Shown here: positions 1-9,139 of the stretch, piece by piece
Layout of the letters: the number at the start of each line of letters is the position of its first letter
Numbering within the stretch: position 1 is the stretch's first letter
From: Kordiimonadaceae bacterium UBA4441
Lineage (GTDB): Bacteria; Pseudomonadota; Alphaproteobacteria; Sphingomonadales; Emcibacteraceae
Length of the DNA: 64,000 bases
Assembly (NCBI GenBank): GCA_002390425.1
Contig: DGPL01000001.1
Span: forward strand, 2,553 to 66,552
Reading direction: 5' to 3'
Made by a program: the position numbers and the translations under genes
Notes under the pieces: generated by a model
What the model was told of the DNA's origin: nothing
What the model saw: only the letters and a program-made list of their open reading frames with translations
Databases searched by the model: none

Positions 1-279
1 CAAAGAAGCGGAGCAATTTGGATGCTCCACGCTGATAGTACATATCATAGTAACCCGCTTGCTGGGTTTGTTAAGGGTGTTGAAGGTCGTGGTCAAGGTA
101 TTGAACTACGACTATATGATCTTGATCCCGATAAAGCGGAAGCCCGCGCCAACGAAAAAGGTTATACAGTATTAGCAGGTTCCGCTAATAAGCCACACGG
201 TTTAAGAGAGTGCTATATTCTCGATCCGGATGGGTATTGCTGGGTTCCTAGCCGCGCATTACGCGAAGGCGAAGAATAA
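1..279 (+). CDS. VOC (glyoxalase/bleomycin-resistance fold) protein, 3' end only
   Basis: The reading frame is open from the first base, so the gene begins before the window; the ATG at 22 is probably internal. About 92 C-terminal residues are visible. They end in a strand motif, CYILDPDGYCWVPS, like the last beta strand of vicinal-oxygen-chelate proteins (family pattern: aDPDGnxwe). Residues ELRLYDLDPDKAEARANEKGY match the usual beta-alpha unit of the second half of a VOC module. Substrate and metal use cannot be judged from this fragment. It converges with ppx, whose stop lies immediately downstream, so there is no room for a separate terminator. The fold call is fairly safe; the function is unknown. 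Confidence 0.6.
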   Translation, partial: QRSGAIWMLHADSTYHSNPLAGFVKGVEGRGQGIELRLYDLDPDKAEARANEKGYTVLAGSANKPHGLRECYILDPDGYCWVPSRALREGEE

Positions 280-1749
280 TTATTTATGAGTGACCTTTGG
301 GTCTAAATCAAAACTTCTTGCTAATGATTCCAGTCTCTTAATGACCACATCATTCGTAATATCTTTCTTTTCTCTATTAATTCTGAGTAATAGAGTATCT
401 TCATTAACGTCTAATTTTGCAATCTTCAATCCGCGTTCCGTACCCGCAGACAATCTTTGCGCCAACCTTAGTGCCATGCCGATTTTACGGGCATAATCTA
501 AGTCATACTTGTTAATTAAAGATGCTGCTACTTCAACTTGATCACTATATTGTCTTGAACCTCCATAACATGTATATAAAGCCATTGAGATTAGTCCAAC
601 CCCCCAGTGATTAATGCCCCCGAAACGACCATATAAAACTTCACCAACCACTTTATCTGCCCGGTACTCTGGATGACCGCGCCAACCGACATCACTCAAT
701 ATACAAATTGCTAAACGTAGTCTTTTTTGTTCATCGGATTCATTATCAAATAACGGATCAATCCAATTATAAAGCCTTTGTCCATGTTCGGGAAAACGAC
801 CTGTCATTTCTGCAACTTGATGACAACCAACGATAAGCGGATCTTGTGTGCGGACTTCATCACTCATACCATCATAAAGCACCCCTTCTCGAACACCGAA
901 ACCGGATACAACAAATTTTGATGATTTTAAATTTTTAAGAAGATGATATAGCGTTAACGATGCAAGCGAGATAATCTTTGCCCGTTTTTCCGATATTAAT
1001 CCACGGTATTGATAAACTTCAACTAAACTCATTTTTGAAACTTTTTTAGCCAGCGACATTATTTCATTCACAGGAATGATATAATTGTGCATATTTATAT
1101 GTGGATAATCGATCATATCCATATGAATACGCGCAAGTGAGCGCCACGCACCACCAACGGCATAAAACTTCTGGCCTTTGTTTTCAGATAACCAATTAAT
1201 TTCAGCTAAATTCTTTTTTACCATTCTTTTAGGGTTATCAAACCATTTGCCTTCTTGATCTTGAAGTCTAAGAGGACCAATTGGTAGCGTACATTCATTA
1301 TTAACGTTACGGTCTTTAATGGTCGCCAGTTCAAGACTACCACCACCAAGGTCAGCCATTACACCTGAAGCGTGCGGTACTGCACAAATCACGCCATTCG
1401 CAGAAAGCCTTGCTTCTTCAGTACCTTTGATAACTTCAATTGAAAGTCCAGTGTAATCTTTAATGCGTTCAACAAATTCCGGGCCGTTTTTCGCATCCCT
1501 TACCGCTGATGTTGCAATTATTCGTGGATCATCAATTCCCATTTTCACAATCAACATTGAAAAACGTTTCAACGTTTTTTCAGCGAGTTCCATTGCTTCA
1601 TCGATCATATTACCCGTTTCAGCAACACCACGACCAAGGCCACAGAAAACCTTTTCGTTAAAAACCACATATGGTGCGCGTTCACGGTTTTCATATACAA
1701 CCAATCGAACCGTATTTGATCCGATATCAATTATGGCAAACTTTCCCAA
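280..1749 (-). CDS. ppx: Exopolyphosphatase (Ppx/GppA family)
   Basis: Likely hydrolyses terminal phosphates from inorganic polyphosphate in the cytosol, opposing the kinase encoded just upstream. The ASKHA ATPase fold is clear: phosphate-1 loop IDIGSNTVRLVVYEN at residues 7-21, GTEEAR at 109-114 and phosphate-2 loop ADLGGGSLEL at 132-141. At 489 aa it is longer than GppA-like proteins and has the C-terminal HD-like helical part typical of Ppx. The start is TTG, with AGGGAAG about 8 nt upstream; no better ATG precedes the conserved N-terminus. It lies 29 nt after ppk1 on the same strand, so the pair is probably co-transcribed. A second Ppx/GppA paralogue lies at 51742-52938; this one is assigned as the polyphosphatase from its pairing with ppk1. 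Confidence 0.9.
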   Translation of the reverse strand: MGKFAIIDIGSNTVRLVVYENRERAPYVVFNEKVFCGLGRGVAETGNMIDEAMELAEKTLKRFSMLIVKMGIDDPRIIATSAVRDAKNGPEFVERIKDYTGLSIEVIKGTEEARLSANGVICAVPHASGVMADLGGGSLELATIKDRNVNNECTLPIGPLRLQDQEGKWFDNPKRMVKKNLAEINWLSENKGQKFYAVGGAWRSLARIHMDMIDYPHINMHNYIIPVNEIMSLAKKVSKMSLVEVYQYRGLISEKRAKIISLASLTLYHLLKNLKSSKFVVSGFGVREGVLYDGMSDEVRTQDPLIVGCHQVAEMTGRFPEHGQRLYNWIDPLFDNESDEQKRLRLAICILSDVGWRGHPEYRADKVVGEVLYGRFGGINHWGVGLISMALYTCYGGSRQYSDQVEVAASLINKYDLDYARKIGMALRLAQRLSAGTERGLKIAKLDVNEDTLLLRINREKKDITNDVVIKRLESLARSFDLDPKVTHK

Positions 1750-1778
1750 AGATTTCTTCCCTACTTTTTATTTACTCG

Positions 1779-3878
1779 TTAGTCTTTGTCTTCTTTATTT
1801 ACCGTCCCTACGCCGGAAAGACTAGGATTAGTCATGAAATATTCGTGCGCTGAGAACGCTTCTTCAAGTTCATTAACTTTATCATATGTACCATCTTCTT
1901 TTAATAACCAGCTTTGCATAGTGTCTTTCATATTTGAAACCATAATTTGATCAAGAATTTGCGAATGAACTGTTGGGTTTTCAATTGGTACTAATACTTC
2001 AACGCGACGATCAAAATTACGCGGCATCCAATCTGCCGAAGAAATGAAAACTTTCGCTTTTGGGGATGGCAATTGATGCCCATTACCAAAACACACAATT
2101 CTTGCATGCTCTAAAAATCGTCCTACTATACTTTTCACTCTAATGTTTTCTGACAATTCTTTAACGCCGGGTCTTAAACAACAAATCCCACGCACAACCA
2201 TGTCAATAGAAACACCTGCAATCGAAGCCTCATATAATTTATCAATAATGATTGGATCAACTAAAGCGTTTAATTTAATCCACATATTTGCTGGCTTTCC
2301 ATTTTTTGCGAATTCAATTTCCTTATCAATCATTTGCATTAATTGCTTTCTGATCCCTTTAGGCGAAATGGCAATTTTTTGAAGTGATTGTGGTACCATG
2401 TTCCCCGTTAAATAATTGAATATGTGTACCGCATCTTGCCCTAATGCCTTATTATCTGTAAAAAATGATGCATCAGTATAAACTTTTGCAGTTTGCGGAT
2501 GATAATTTCCTGTGCCAAAATGAAGATAGGATTTTAATCCCTCCTCTTCTCTTCTAATCACTACAGAAATCTTTGCATGGGTTTTAAGTTCCAGAAAGCC
2601 AAAAACAACCTGAACCCCTGCTCGTTCCATATCCTGTGCCCATTTGATGTTTCTTGCTTCATCAAAACGTGCCTTTAATTCAACGAGTGCGGTCACAGAT
2701 TTACCCGATTCAGCAGCTTTGATTAATGCTTCTACGATTGGACTATTATCACCGGTACGATAAAGTGTCTGTTTAATCGCCAAAACATTCTCATCAGCGG
2801 CAGCTTGTTGAATAAAGCTTACAACCACATCAAAACTTTCAAACGGATGATGGACCACGAAGTCTTTTTGATTAATTGCGGCAAATATATCACCATTGAA
2901 TTCTTTTACCCGACTTGGGAAACGAGGACTAAAAGGCTTAAAGGTTAAATCTTTTCGGTCATCAACGATTAGATCACTAAGCTCAGATAGGCCGAGTATC
3001 CCTTCTACATCAATTATTTCCTCTTTACGCACATCCAATTCTTTACGGATAATACGGCGTAAATTTTTAGGCATACTTTTATTCACTTCAAGTCGAACAA
3101 CATTTCCACGCCGGCGTCTTTTTAACGCACTTTCAAAAACCAGAACCAAATCTTCAGCCTTTTCTTCAACTTCAAGTTCACTATCACGGATAATTCTGAA
3201 AACACCCTCGCCTTTTAATTTATAACTTGGAAAAATAAGTTTCACAAAAATACTTAAAAGGCTTTCAAGAGAGATAAAACGTATTTCAAGTCCATTATCC
3301 GGCAATCTGATAAAACGTTTCGTTTGTGCGGGGATAGGAATGAGCGCCAAAAGCGCTTTTTTATCAACATTTCTTCGCAAGTCTACAATCAATGAAAAAC
3401 CAAGGTTAGGAATAAAAGGAAATGGGTGGGCTAAATCAATTGCAAGCGGTGTTAAAATTGGAAAAACATTTTCAAGAAAATATTTTTCAAGCCATATCAT
3501 TTCCGTATCTGTAATTTCATCAACCTCAAGAAGGTTTAAATCATTGTTTTTTAATTCTTCTAAAAGGTTTCTACATTCTTGTTGTTGTTTTTCTACAAGT
3601 TCAACAGCCAATTCATTTATGCTCGCGAGCTGCTCGGAAGGTGATAAACCATCATCACTCACCATTTCTTTATTCGCTTTAACAAGTCCGCGCAATCCTG
3701 CGACACGAACCATATAAAACTCATCAATATTACTACCAGAAATGGAAAGAAAACGTAATCTTTCTAAAAGCGGGTAATTTTTATTAGATGATTGTTCCAT
3801 CACGCGCTTATTAAATGCAAGCCAAGAAGTTTCTCTATTAATCATTCTTTTTGAAACATCAAAATCTTCTACACTCAT
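1779..3878 (-). CDS. ppk1: Polyphosphate kinase 1
   Basis: Reversibly transfers the gamma phosphate of ATP onto a polyphosphate chain. Counting from the ATG at 3878 (699 aa), the autophosphorylated histidine is in KTHAK at about 434 and the second conserved histidine is in FLEHARI at about 592, matching the two catalytic histidines known in E. coli PPK. The N-terminal domain (INRETSWLAFNKRVMEQ), middle domain and C-terminal PLD-like halves are all present. A TTG at 3890 would add four residues, but ATG 3878 follows the hdaA stop as TAA-G-ATG, a classic coupling arrangement, and GAGAAAG lies upstream. Followed by ppx. Confidence 0.95.
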   Translation of the reverse strand: MSVEDFDVSKRMINRETSWLAFNKRVMEQSSNKNYPLLERLRFLSISGSNIDEFYMVRVAGLRGLVKANKEMVSDDGLSPSEQLASINELAVELVEKQQQECRNLLEELKNNDLNLLEVDEITDTEMIWLEKYFLENVFPILTPLAIDLAHPFPFIPNLGFSLIVDLRRNVDKKALLALIPIPAQTKRFIRLPDNGLEIRFISLESLLSIFVKLIFPSYKLKGEGVFRIIRDSELEVEEKAEDLVLVFESALKRRRRGNVVRLEVNKSMPKNLRRIIRKELDVRKEEIIDVEGILGLSELSDLIVDDRKDLTFKPFSPRFPSRVKEFNGDIFAAINQKDFVVHHPFESFDVVVSFIQQAAADENVLAIKQTLYRTGDNSPIVEALIKAAESGKSVTALVELKARFDEARNIKWAQDMERAGVQVVFGFLELKTHAKISVVIRREEEGLKSYLHFGTGNYHPQTAKVYTDASFFTDNKALGQDAVHIFNYLTGNMVPQSLQKIAISPKGIRKQLMQMIDKEIEFAKNGKPANMWIKLNALVDPIIIDKLYEASIAGVSIDMVVRGICCLRPGVKELSENIRVKSIVGRFLEHARIVCFGNGHQLPSPKAKVFISSADWMPRNFDRRVEVLVPIENPTVHSQILDQIMVSNMKDTMQSWLLKEDGTYDKVNELEEAFSAHEYFMTNPSLSGVGTVNKEDKD

Positions 3879-3879
3879 C

Positions 3880-4581
3880 TTATTTTTCAACTTTCTCGCC
3901 CAATGCTCTTTTAACTATTGCACTTGTGATTTTCTTTTTTTCTGTCAATGAAATTTCATCAACATCAGCAACCAGATCCCTTATAGCAGAAAAAGACCTC
4001 TCCGTATTTTTCATAATATACTTCAATACCTTTTCAGAAATCTTAACCTGCCGATCGGCAAATTGTTTTACTATCACTGCTTTTAAAAGCTCATCATCGG
4101 GCTCTTTGATCTTAACCGCATTTGCGGCCAATAAACGTGATGATAAATCAGCAAGATCGATACTCCATTTTTTTGGATGTTCAATTGATGTAAGCAGCAA
4201 ATAACCGCCCTGTTCCATCACCCAATTATAAAGATGAAGTAAATTTTCTTGGGATTGCTTATTTTCAAGATTTTCAAGCACATCTTCAATGATAATGAGA
4301 AAATTTTCATTGCTGGTAAAATCAAATGATTGAAGTTGATCAAGTTTAATAACTTGTGCACCCGTCATTTTTTGCCACACATGACATAAATGCGTTTTAC
4401 CGCACCCCGTTGGCCCATAAAGGATTAAACAATGCCCGTCATTCCAATTGGGCCAGTTCCCGATCCAGGAAACGGCTTCTTCATTTGATTTTGATGGTAA
4501 AAAATCCTCTTCCGCGAGCGCCTCTTTGATGGGCAACTCCAGTAAAAGCTGTTCCGGATCTTTCGGTGCCCCCTTTGCCAC
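3880..4581 (-). CDS. hdaA: HdaA, DnaA-related regulator of replication initiation
   Basis: AAA+ protein related to DnaA domain III. In the well-studied alphaproteobacterial and E. coli systems, Hda/HdaA with the DNA-loaded sliding clamp stimulates ATP hydrolysis by DnaA after initiation. The 233-aa length is typical. Visible parts are an N-terminal clamp-binding-like segment EQLLLELP (residues 10-17), P-loop GPTGCGKTH (56-64), a Walker-B-like FLIIIEDV and a C-terminal arginine-finger-type helix SSRLLAA. It lacks the DNA-binding domain IV of DnaA. The start is GTG, sharing its G with the TAG stop of the DUF2066 gene upstream, so translation is probably coupled. The gene order DUF2066-hdaA next to purM is common in alphaproteobacteria. 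Confidence 0.88.
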   Translation of the reverse strand: MAKGAPKDPEQLLLELPIKEALAEEDFLPSKSNEEAVSWIGNWPNWNDGHCLILYGPTGCGKTHLCHVWQKMTGAQVIKLDQLQSFDFTSNENFLIIIEDVLENLENKQSQENLLHLYNWVMEQGGYLLLTSIEHPKKWSIDLADLSSRLLAANAVKIKEPDDELLKAVIVKQFADRQVKISEKVLKYIMKNTERSFSAIRDLVADVDEISLTEKKKITSAIVKRALGEKVEK

Positions 4582-5771
4582 TAATTAAACCTTCCTGACG
4601 TTGCAACATTTGTTAAACCGATTTCCCAATTTTCTGTTTCTTCATTTTGGGAAAGTCTAACCCCTTGTTGCGCAAGTGAAAGTACGAGCTGTTCCGCTTC
4701 ACCCGAAAATTCAATTTCCAGATCAACCGTTTCAATATTTAAGCTTTTAAGGTCAACTTTTTTAACCAAATTCACTTTTTCAAGCTGTCTTTGCATGATC
4801 ACCCAATCATTGATTTTTTCAAGATCACCACGCACAGCTATTTTCGATGAAATACCGTAATTGACCAAAACCTGCATTTTCCATAAGTCATCAACCCAAC
4901 CGCTAGCGGCGTCCACACCCGCCATATATAGCGCTTCAAGATTACTTTTCCCTGTTTCATCATAGGCGGGTAAAGTCACAGATAATGTTTTCGGTTCATA
5001 ATAGGCTTCTTCAACCAAGCTATTTTGCTTAAGATGAATATCAAGTGATATTTTATCACCGGAAGCTCTTTTTCTTAAATTCGCAACCGCAATTATCAAT
5101 TCGTTTAGTGCGCTTTTCTCAATGAAAGACGCAATAGAGCGTTGATCATCATTTTTTGCCTGTAGCGCACTGATATAAAAACGATTTTTAAGGGTCGGTG
5201 CTGGCGTATCAACGGGTACAAGGTTATTTGTCATGTCATAATTTTGCCAAGCCTCACGCCAAAGATTGTCTTTTTCCCATAATCGTAATGTGCCACCCTC
5301 TTCAAAGACAGGCAATACGCTTACCGCGCGGCCAAGCGTTTCCGCATAAGGGATTTGATTATTACTAAGCACATCATTAATTTTATCGCGATTGAAATGC
5401 ACCACAAGCGACGCAATATAACGCACACTTGAACGTCGTTCATTATTAATTTCAAAACCATTAACATAATCCTGAACATCAAGATCGCTAAATTCCGGCA
5501 ATCTATCCATGTCCGTTGTCAGGATCATACGGCGAAATAAACGCATCAAGGATTCGCGCTGCCCTTTGCGAAGGGCGCGATCACGCGCGGTCGCAACATT
5601 TCTCGACGTTTCATCGACTTCCATGTTGTAAATTGTATAAATATCCGCTTCGCGGTTTATATCCGCAAAGCCATTTTGCGCATTTGCCTGATTTGCCGTC
5701 AACATTAAAAAGCTAATGCAAAACATTAAAAAAATAACATACCTCTTTATATTTAAATAATTTATTGTCAA
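4581..5771 (-). CDS. DUF2066 domain protein with signal peptide
   Basis: A 396-aa protein of unknown function, first gene of the DUF2066-hdaA-ppk1-ppx run. The N-terminus has a lysine/arginine-containing n-region, hydrophobic core FLMFCISFLMLTA and a plausible AXA-type signal peptidase site (QANA-QNG), so it is probably periplasmic. The body (VATARDRALRKGQRESLMRLFRR, then VVHFNRDKINDVL) matches the repeated-domain protein found beside hda and purM across alphaproteobacteria; this family name is from memory. A link to the outer membrane or cell wall is only inference. The start ATG is followed by the signal peptide, and 200 nt separates it from the divergent purM. Confidence 0.72.
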   Translation of the reverse strand: MTINYLNIKRYVIFLMFCISFLMLTANQANAQNGFADINREADIYTIYNMEVDETSRNVATARDRALRKGQRESLMRLFRRMILTTDMDRLPEFSDLDVQDYVNGFEINNERRSSVRYIASLVVHFNRDKINDVLSNNQIPYAETLGRAVSVLPVFEEGGTLRLWEKDNLWREAWQNYDMTNNLVPVDTPAPTLKNRFYISALQAKNDDQRSIASFIEKSALNELIIAVANLRKRASGDKISLDIHLKQNSLVEEAYYEPKTLSVTLPAYDETGKSNLEALYMAGVDAASGWVDDLWKMQVLVNYGISSKIAVRGDLEKINDWVIMQRQLEKVNLVKKVDLKSLNIETVDLEIEFSGEAEQLVLSLAQQGVRLSQNEETENWEIGLTNVATSGRFN

Positions 5772-5972
5772 TTTATATACTCATTAATCATTCAATTTGA
5801 CTTGATCATAATATGGCATCTAGGCAGCACTATGGCAAGCCTTATAGCGCAGCTATATGACGCTTTCATTGCATTAAATTGATATGGCAAAATATGTAAA
5901 TTTTTATAGCCTTTTACCCTGTTTATGCTTATATCTGTATCTATTATTTTTAAAGAGGAAAGTACATTCAAA

Positions 5973-7079
5973 TTGTCTGATCAAGATAAATCCTACAGTT
6001 ATAAAGATGTCGGCGTTGATATTGACGCGGGTAATGCCCTTGTCGATGCGATTAAACCGGCCGCCGCCTCCACCAAAAGATCCGGTTGCGATGCGGGACT
6101 TGGCGGGTTTGGTGCCCTTTTTGACCTTAAAGCCGCAGGGTTTGAAGATCCTATCCTCGTGTCCGGTACGGACGGTGTCGGCACAAAATTAAAAGTCGCG
6201 ATCGAAAGCGGCAAACATGACACCGTGGGTATTGATCTTGTGGCCATGTGCGTCAATGATTTGATCGTACAGGGGGCGGAGCCCCTCTTCTTCCTTGATT
6301 ATTATGCTACCGGGCATTTAACCATCGAAGTTGGCAAAGCCATCATTGAAGGCATCGCTGAAGGTTGCCGTCAATCAAATGCCGCGCTTATTGGCGGCGA
6401 AACCGCCGAAATGCCGGGCATGTATTCAGATGGTGACTATGATCTTGCTGGTTTTTGTGTGGGTGCCGTTGAACGGTCCCGCGTCATTGACGGCAAATCC
6501 GTCGGCGAAGGGGACGTTGTCCTCGGCCTTGCGTCAAGCGGTGTTCATTCAAACGGATTTTCACTGGTTCGTAAACTGGTTGAGGTATCCGGCGGCGACT
6601 ATAACGCCCCCTGCACCTTCGAAGATGGCAAAACAATGGGCGAAGCATTGCTTGAGCCCACAAAAATATATGTAAAAAGCTGCCTCGCCGCCTTAAAAGC
6701 GGACTGCGTTAAAGGTCTTAGCCACATAACGGGCGGCGGATTTGTTGAAAATATTCCGCGCGTCTTACCTGACGGCGTCACCGTTGATGTTGACGCGAGC
6801 GGCTGGACACTGCCACCCGTGTTTGACTGGTTACGTGTAACTGGCAACATTACTCCGCTTGAAATGGCGAAAACATTTAACTGTGGTATCGGCATGGCCG
6901 TGATTGTTCCGGCGGATAAAGTCGCTGAAGCCACCAAAATTTTTGAGGATCACGGTGAAACGGTTTATCATATTGGCACGGTACGCGCGAAAAAGGCGCA
7001 AGAGCCATCAACAACCGTTAACGGATCTGCTGGCAGTTGGGGATATCCCGATGCCTGGACCGCGAAATCAGCACATTAG
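5973..7079 (+). CDS. purM: Phosphoribosylformylglycinamidine cyclo-ligase
   Basis: Converts formylglycinamidine ribonucleotide plus ATP to aminoimidazole ribonucleotide, step five of purine synthesis, in the cytosol. AIR synthetase hallmarks are present: YKDVGVDIDAGNALVD near the N-terminus, SGTDGVGTKLKVA, GIDLVAMCVNDL, GGETAEMPGMY and HITGGGFVENIPR. I place the start at TTG 5973 (368 aa), because AGAGGAAAG lies about 10 nt upstream and the family usually begins (M)S-D-x-x-x-x-Y; an ATG further upstream would add 16 hydrophobic residues not seen in the family. purN follows with an 11-nt gap. Divergent from the DUF2066 operon. Confidence 0.95.
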   Translation: MSDQDKSYSYKDVGVDIDAGNALVDAIKPAAASTKRSGCDAGLGGFGALFDLKAAGFEDPILVSGTDGVGTKLKVAIESGKHDTVGIDLVAMCVNDLIVQGAEPLFFLDYYATGHLTIEVGKAIIEGIAEGCRQSNAALIGGETAEMPGMYSDGDYDLAGFCVGAVERSRVIDGKSVGEGDVVLGLASSGVHSNGFSLVRKLVEVSGGDYNAPCTFEDGKTMGEALLEPTKIYVKSCLAALKADCVKGLSHITGGGFVENIPRVLPDGVTVDVDASGWTLPPVFDWLRVTGNITPLEMAKTFNCGIGMAVIVPADKVAEATKIFEDHGETVYHIGTVRAKKAQEPSTTVNGSAGSWGYPDAWTAKSAH

Positions 7080-7090
7080 GATTAAAATCA

Positions 7091-7738
7091 ATGATTGATG
7101 TAGCAGTTCTTATTTCAGGTAGCGGTACAAACCTTCAAGCATTGATCGATAATTGCGCCCGTGATGATTTTCCGGCGCGCATTGTTTTGGTGATATCCAA
7201 TAACCCGGATGCCAAAGGGTTGGAACGCGCCGAAAAAGCAGGCATTCCGACAAAAGTCATCAACCACCGCGACTATCCGGACCAGGAAACATATGATGAT
7301 CAACTCGACGAAGCCTTAAATGAATGCGGTGCGAAGCTTATCTGCCTTGCCGGGTTTATGCGTATCTTAGATGCGCGCTTCGTCAATCGCTGGCGCAATC
7401 GCATGCTGAATATTCATCCGTCATTATTACCGAGCTTTAAAGGGCTTCATACACATGAACGCGCCATCGAAGCGGGTGTGCGTTTCACCGGATGCACAGT
7501 TCATTTCGTTAATCCGGAACTGGATGATGGCCCGATCATTACCCAAGCGGTAGTTGCCATTAACCCTGACGAAGGCGCAGATAGCCTTGCAGAGCGTATC
7601 CTTTCACAAGAACATATTATCTACCCCCAAGCGTTAAAACTGGTCGCCGAAGGGCGTGTCCGCGTCGTCGGCAACAAAGTCACCATCCGCGATGCCGATT
7701 ATGAAAATTTAATGTGCGTTAATCCGAAGGCAGAGTAG
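7091..7738 (+). CDS. purN: Phosphoribosylglycinamide formyltransferase
   Basis: Transfers a formyl group from 10-formyl-THF to GAR, the third step of purine synthesis. The 215-aa protein starts at ATG 7091 with AGGA about 10 nt upstream; the frame is open further upstream but overlaps purM. Diagnostic residues are the phosphate-binding SGSGTNLQALID at the N-terminus and the catalytic Asn-His-Asp set seen in NIHPSLLPSFKG and in GCTVHFVNPELDDGPII. Forms an operon with purM. It converges with the orphan gene at 7742, leaving only 3 nt between stop codons. Confidence 0.95.
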   Translation: MIDVAVLISGSGTNLQALIDNCARDDFPARIVLVISNNPDAKGLERAEKAGIPTKVINHRDYPDQETYDDQLDEALNECGAKLICLAGFMRILDARFVNRWRNRMLNIHPSLLPSFKGLHTHERAIEAGVRFTGCTVHFVNPELDDGPIITQAVVAINPDEGADSLAERILSQEHIIYPQALKLVAEGRVRVVGNKVTIRDADYENLMCVNPKAE

Positions 7739-7741
7739 AAA

Positions 7742-8479
7742 TTACAAGGCCCTTCTGAACTCTAATTTACTTAATGATTGATAACCTCTAGGACTATCGT
7801 TTGGCATCTTTAAAGGATTTGAACCTCCTCCATATTCTAATGATTTTTGTCTGGGCCAATTAAACCAAGGTAATAAATCAACAATCCTTCCTTCCGTAAT
7901 TTCTTCATCTGTAATTTCTAAGGTGGCGCTTTTAAGGCTATACCCCTCCCCGAAACTCGCTTCAAGATCATCTGGATCAACCCGCTTCACAGAAGCCGGA
8001 TCATCAAGATCGTCAAAAGTCACAAAAAGTGGATAATGTACTCTAGGTATAGATTTAATTTCGCCTTTATGTGAATTAACTTCACTTGCTGGCACTATTC
8101 TTGAGTCCATTCCAGACCCAACCTTCGAAGTTGCAAAGACGTGCAATGCAAGCGATGGCGTAGCGTTTGAAAGCAATACAAATAAATATTTACCATTTGG
8201 AAGTTCTATTATACTAGCCTCACCTTCATGTGAATCTCTAACGGATCGAATTTCTTGCCAAACATCAGGATATTGACGCCATTTAACAGCCACAACGGAC
8301 GATCCAATAACAACCCCTTCTGGCGTTTCAACTTCGACTGTTAGTTTTTGATTCCAAGCATAGCTAGGGTAAGCTATTTTATAACTTACATAAAAGAATG
8401 CAATGATACCTAAGAAAATCAATAATTTCTGATGCTTAATCATTAAATTTTGCATGTCTTCCCCTATTATTTCTGCCAT
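7742..8479 (-). CDS. Unknown single-TM protein
   Basis: I do not recognise this 245-aa protein. One hydrophobic segment (LLIFLGIIAFFYVSYKIAY, about residues 19-37) follows a basic MIKHQK, suggesting an inner-membrane anchor or uncleaved signal, with the rest exported. The exported part begins YAWNQKLTVEVETPEG and reads like a beta-rich domain; it has no cysteines and no recognisable catalytic motif. It ends in a long segment rich in Pro, Gly and Ser (SLEYGGGSNPLKMPNDSPRG). The start is uncertain: M1, M9 (preceded too closely by AGGGGAAG) or M13 are possible. It stands alone between purN (convergent) and the ndk terminator. Confidence 0.6.
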   Translation of the reverse strand: MAEIIGEDMQNLMIKHQKLLIFLGIIAFFYVSYKIAYPSYAWNQKLTVEVETPEGVVIGSSVVAVKWRQYPDVWQEIRSVRDSHEGEASIIELPNGKYLFVLLSNATPSLALHVFATSKVGSGMDSRIVPASEVNSHKGEIKSIPRVHYPLFVTFDDLDDPASVKRVDPDDLEASFGEGYSLKSATLEITDEEITEGRIVDLLPWFNWPRQKSLEYGGGSNPLKMPNDSPRGYQSLSKLEFRRAL

Positions 8480-8537
8480 ACCGCTTTAAATTCGTCAGTC
8501 ATTATTAATTTTAAAGATAAAAATAGTGTTAAGACAT

Positions 8538-8572
8538 AAAAAAAGCCGCTCGCATTTCTGCAAACGGCTTTT
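8538..8572 (-). terminator. Rho-independent terminator of ndk
   Basis: On the minus strand, arms GCCGTTTGC and GCGAGCGGC form a 9-bp stem (two G-U pairs) around a 6-nt loop AGAAAT, flanked by A-rich sequence upstream and a T-run after it. It lies 27 nt past the ndk stop. Confidence 0.85.
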
Positions 8573-8598
8573 CAAATCAATTTATATCTTAAATCGAA

Positions 8599-9021
8599 TT
8601 AACCAACGATCTCGGCGTCGTTGAAGAAATATTCGATTTCGATTTTTGCGTTTTCAAGGCTGTCTGAACCGTGAACGGAATTTTCACCGATATCAATCGC
8701 GTGTGTTTTGCGGATTGTACCTTCTGCGGCTTCTTCTGGGTTTGTTGCACCCATGATTTCGCGGTTACGGGCAACGGCATCTTCGCCTTCTAATACTTGA
8801 ACCACAACTGGCTCAGACATCATGAATTCAACAAGTTCACCGAAGAATGGACGCTCTTTATGAACGGCATAGAAACCTTCTGCTTTTTCACGAGAAAGTT
8901 TTACACGCTTTGAAGCCACAACACGTAGGCCGCCGTCTTCAAGCATTTTTGTAATTGCGCCTGTTAAGTTGCGTTTAGTCGCATCAGGCTTGATGATAGA
9001 AAATGTACGTTGTAGAGCCAT
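8599..9021 (-). CDS. ndk: Nucleoside diphosphate kinase
   Basis: Equilibrates nucleoside di- and triphosphates through a phosphohistidine. The 140-aa length from ATG 9021 is standard. The family signature is complete: RTFSIIKPDATKRNLTG at the N-terminus, the catalytic-histidine motif as NSVHGSDSLENA (His in VHGSDS), then the C-terminal EIEYFF. AAGGAAAT sits about 5 nt before the start. Monocistronic, with its own terminator and a good sigma-70-like promoter upstream; divergent from the ABC-F gene. Confidence 0.97.
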   Translation of the reverse strand: MALQRTFSIIKPDATKRNLTGAITKMLEDGGLRVVASKRVKLSREKAEGFYAVHKERPFFGELVEFMMSEPVVVQVLEGEDAVARNREIMGATNPEEAAEGTIRKTHAIDIGENSVHGSDSLENAKIEIEYFFNDAEIVG

Positions 9022-9061
9022 TTTTATTTCCTTGAAATTAATTACTAAGCTGTTGGCGCGC

Positions 9062-9090
9062 GTTATAGTGCGAATTGGGGCAAACTGCAA
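9062..9090 (-). promoter_or_regulatory. Predicted sigma-70 promoter of ndk
   Basis: On the minus strand TTGCAG and TATAAC are separated by exactly 17 nt. Transcription would begin near 9055, giving a short leader to ndk. Both boxes resemble the housekeeping consensus; there is no experimental support. Confidence 0.55.
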
Positions 9091-9139
9091 TGATTTATTT
9101 GTGATTGTTTTTTTAACACGTTCTGTTAAAACCCCATGC

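Noticed and set aside
5772..5972. Possible purine-type riboswitch before purM
   Set aside because: No conserved three-way-junction elements seen; TTGACT near 5799 lacks a -10 at normal spacing.
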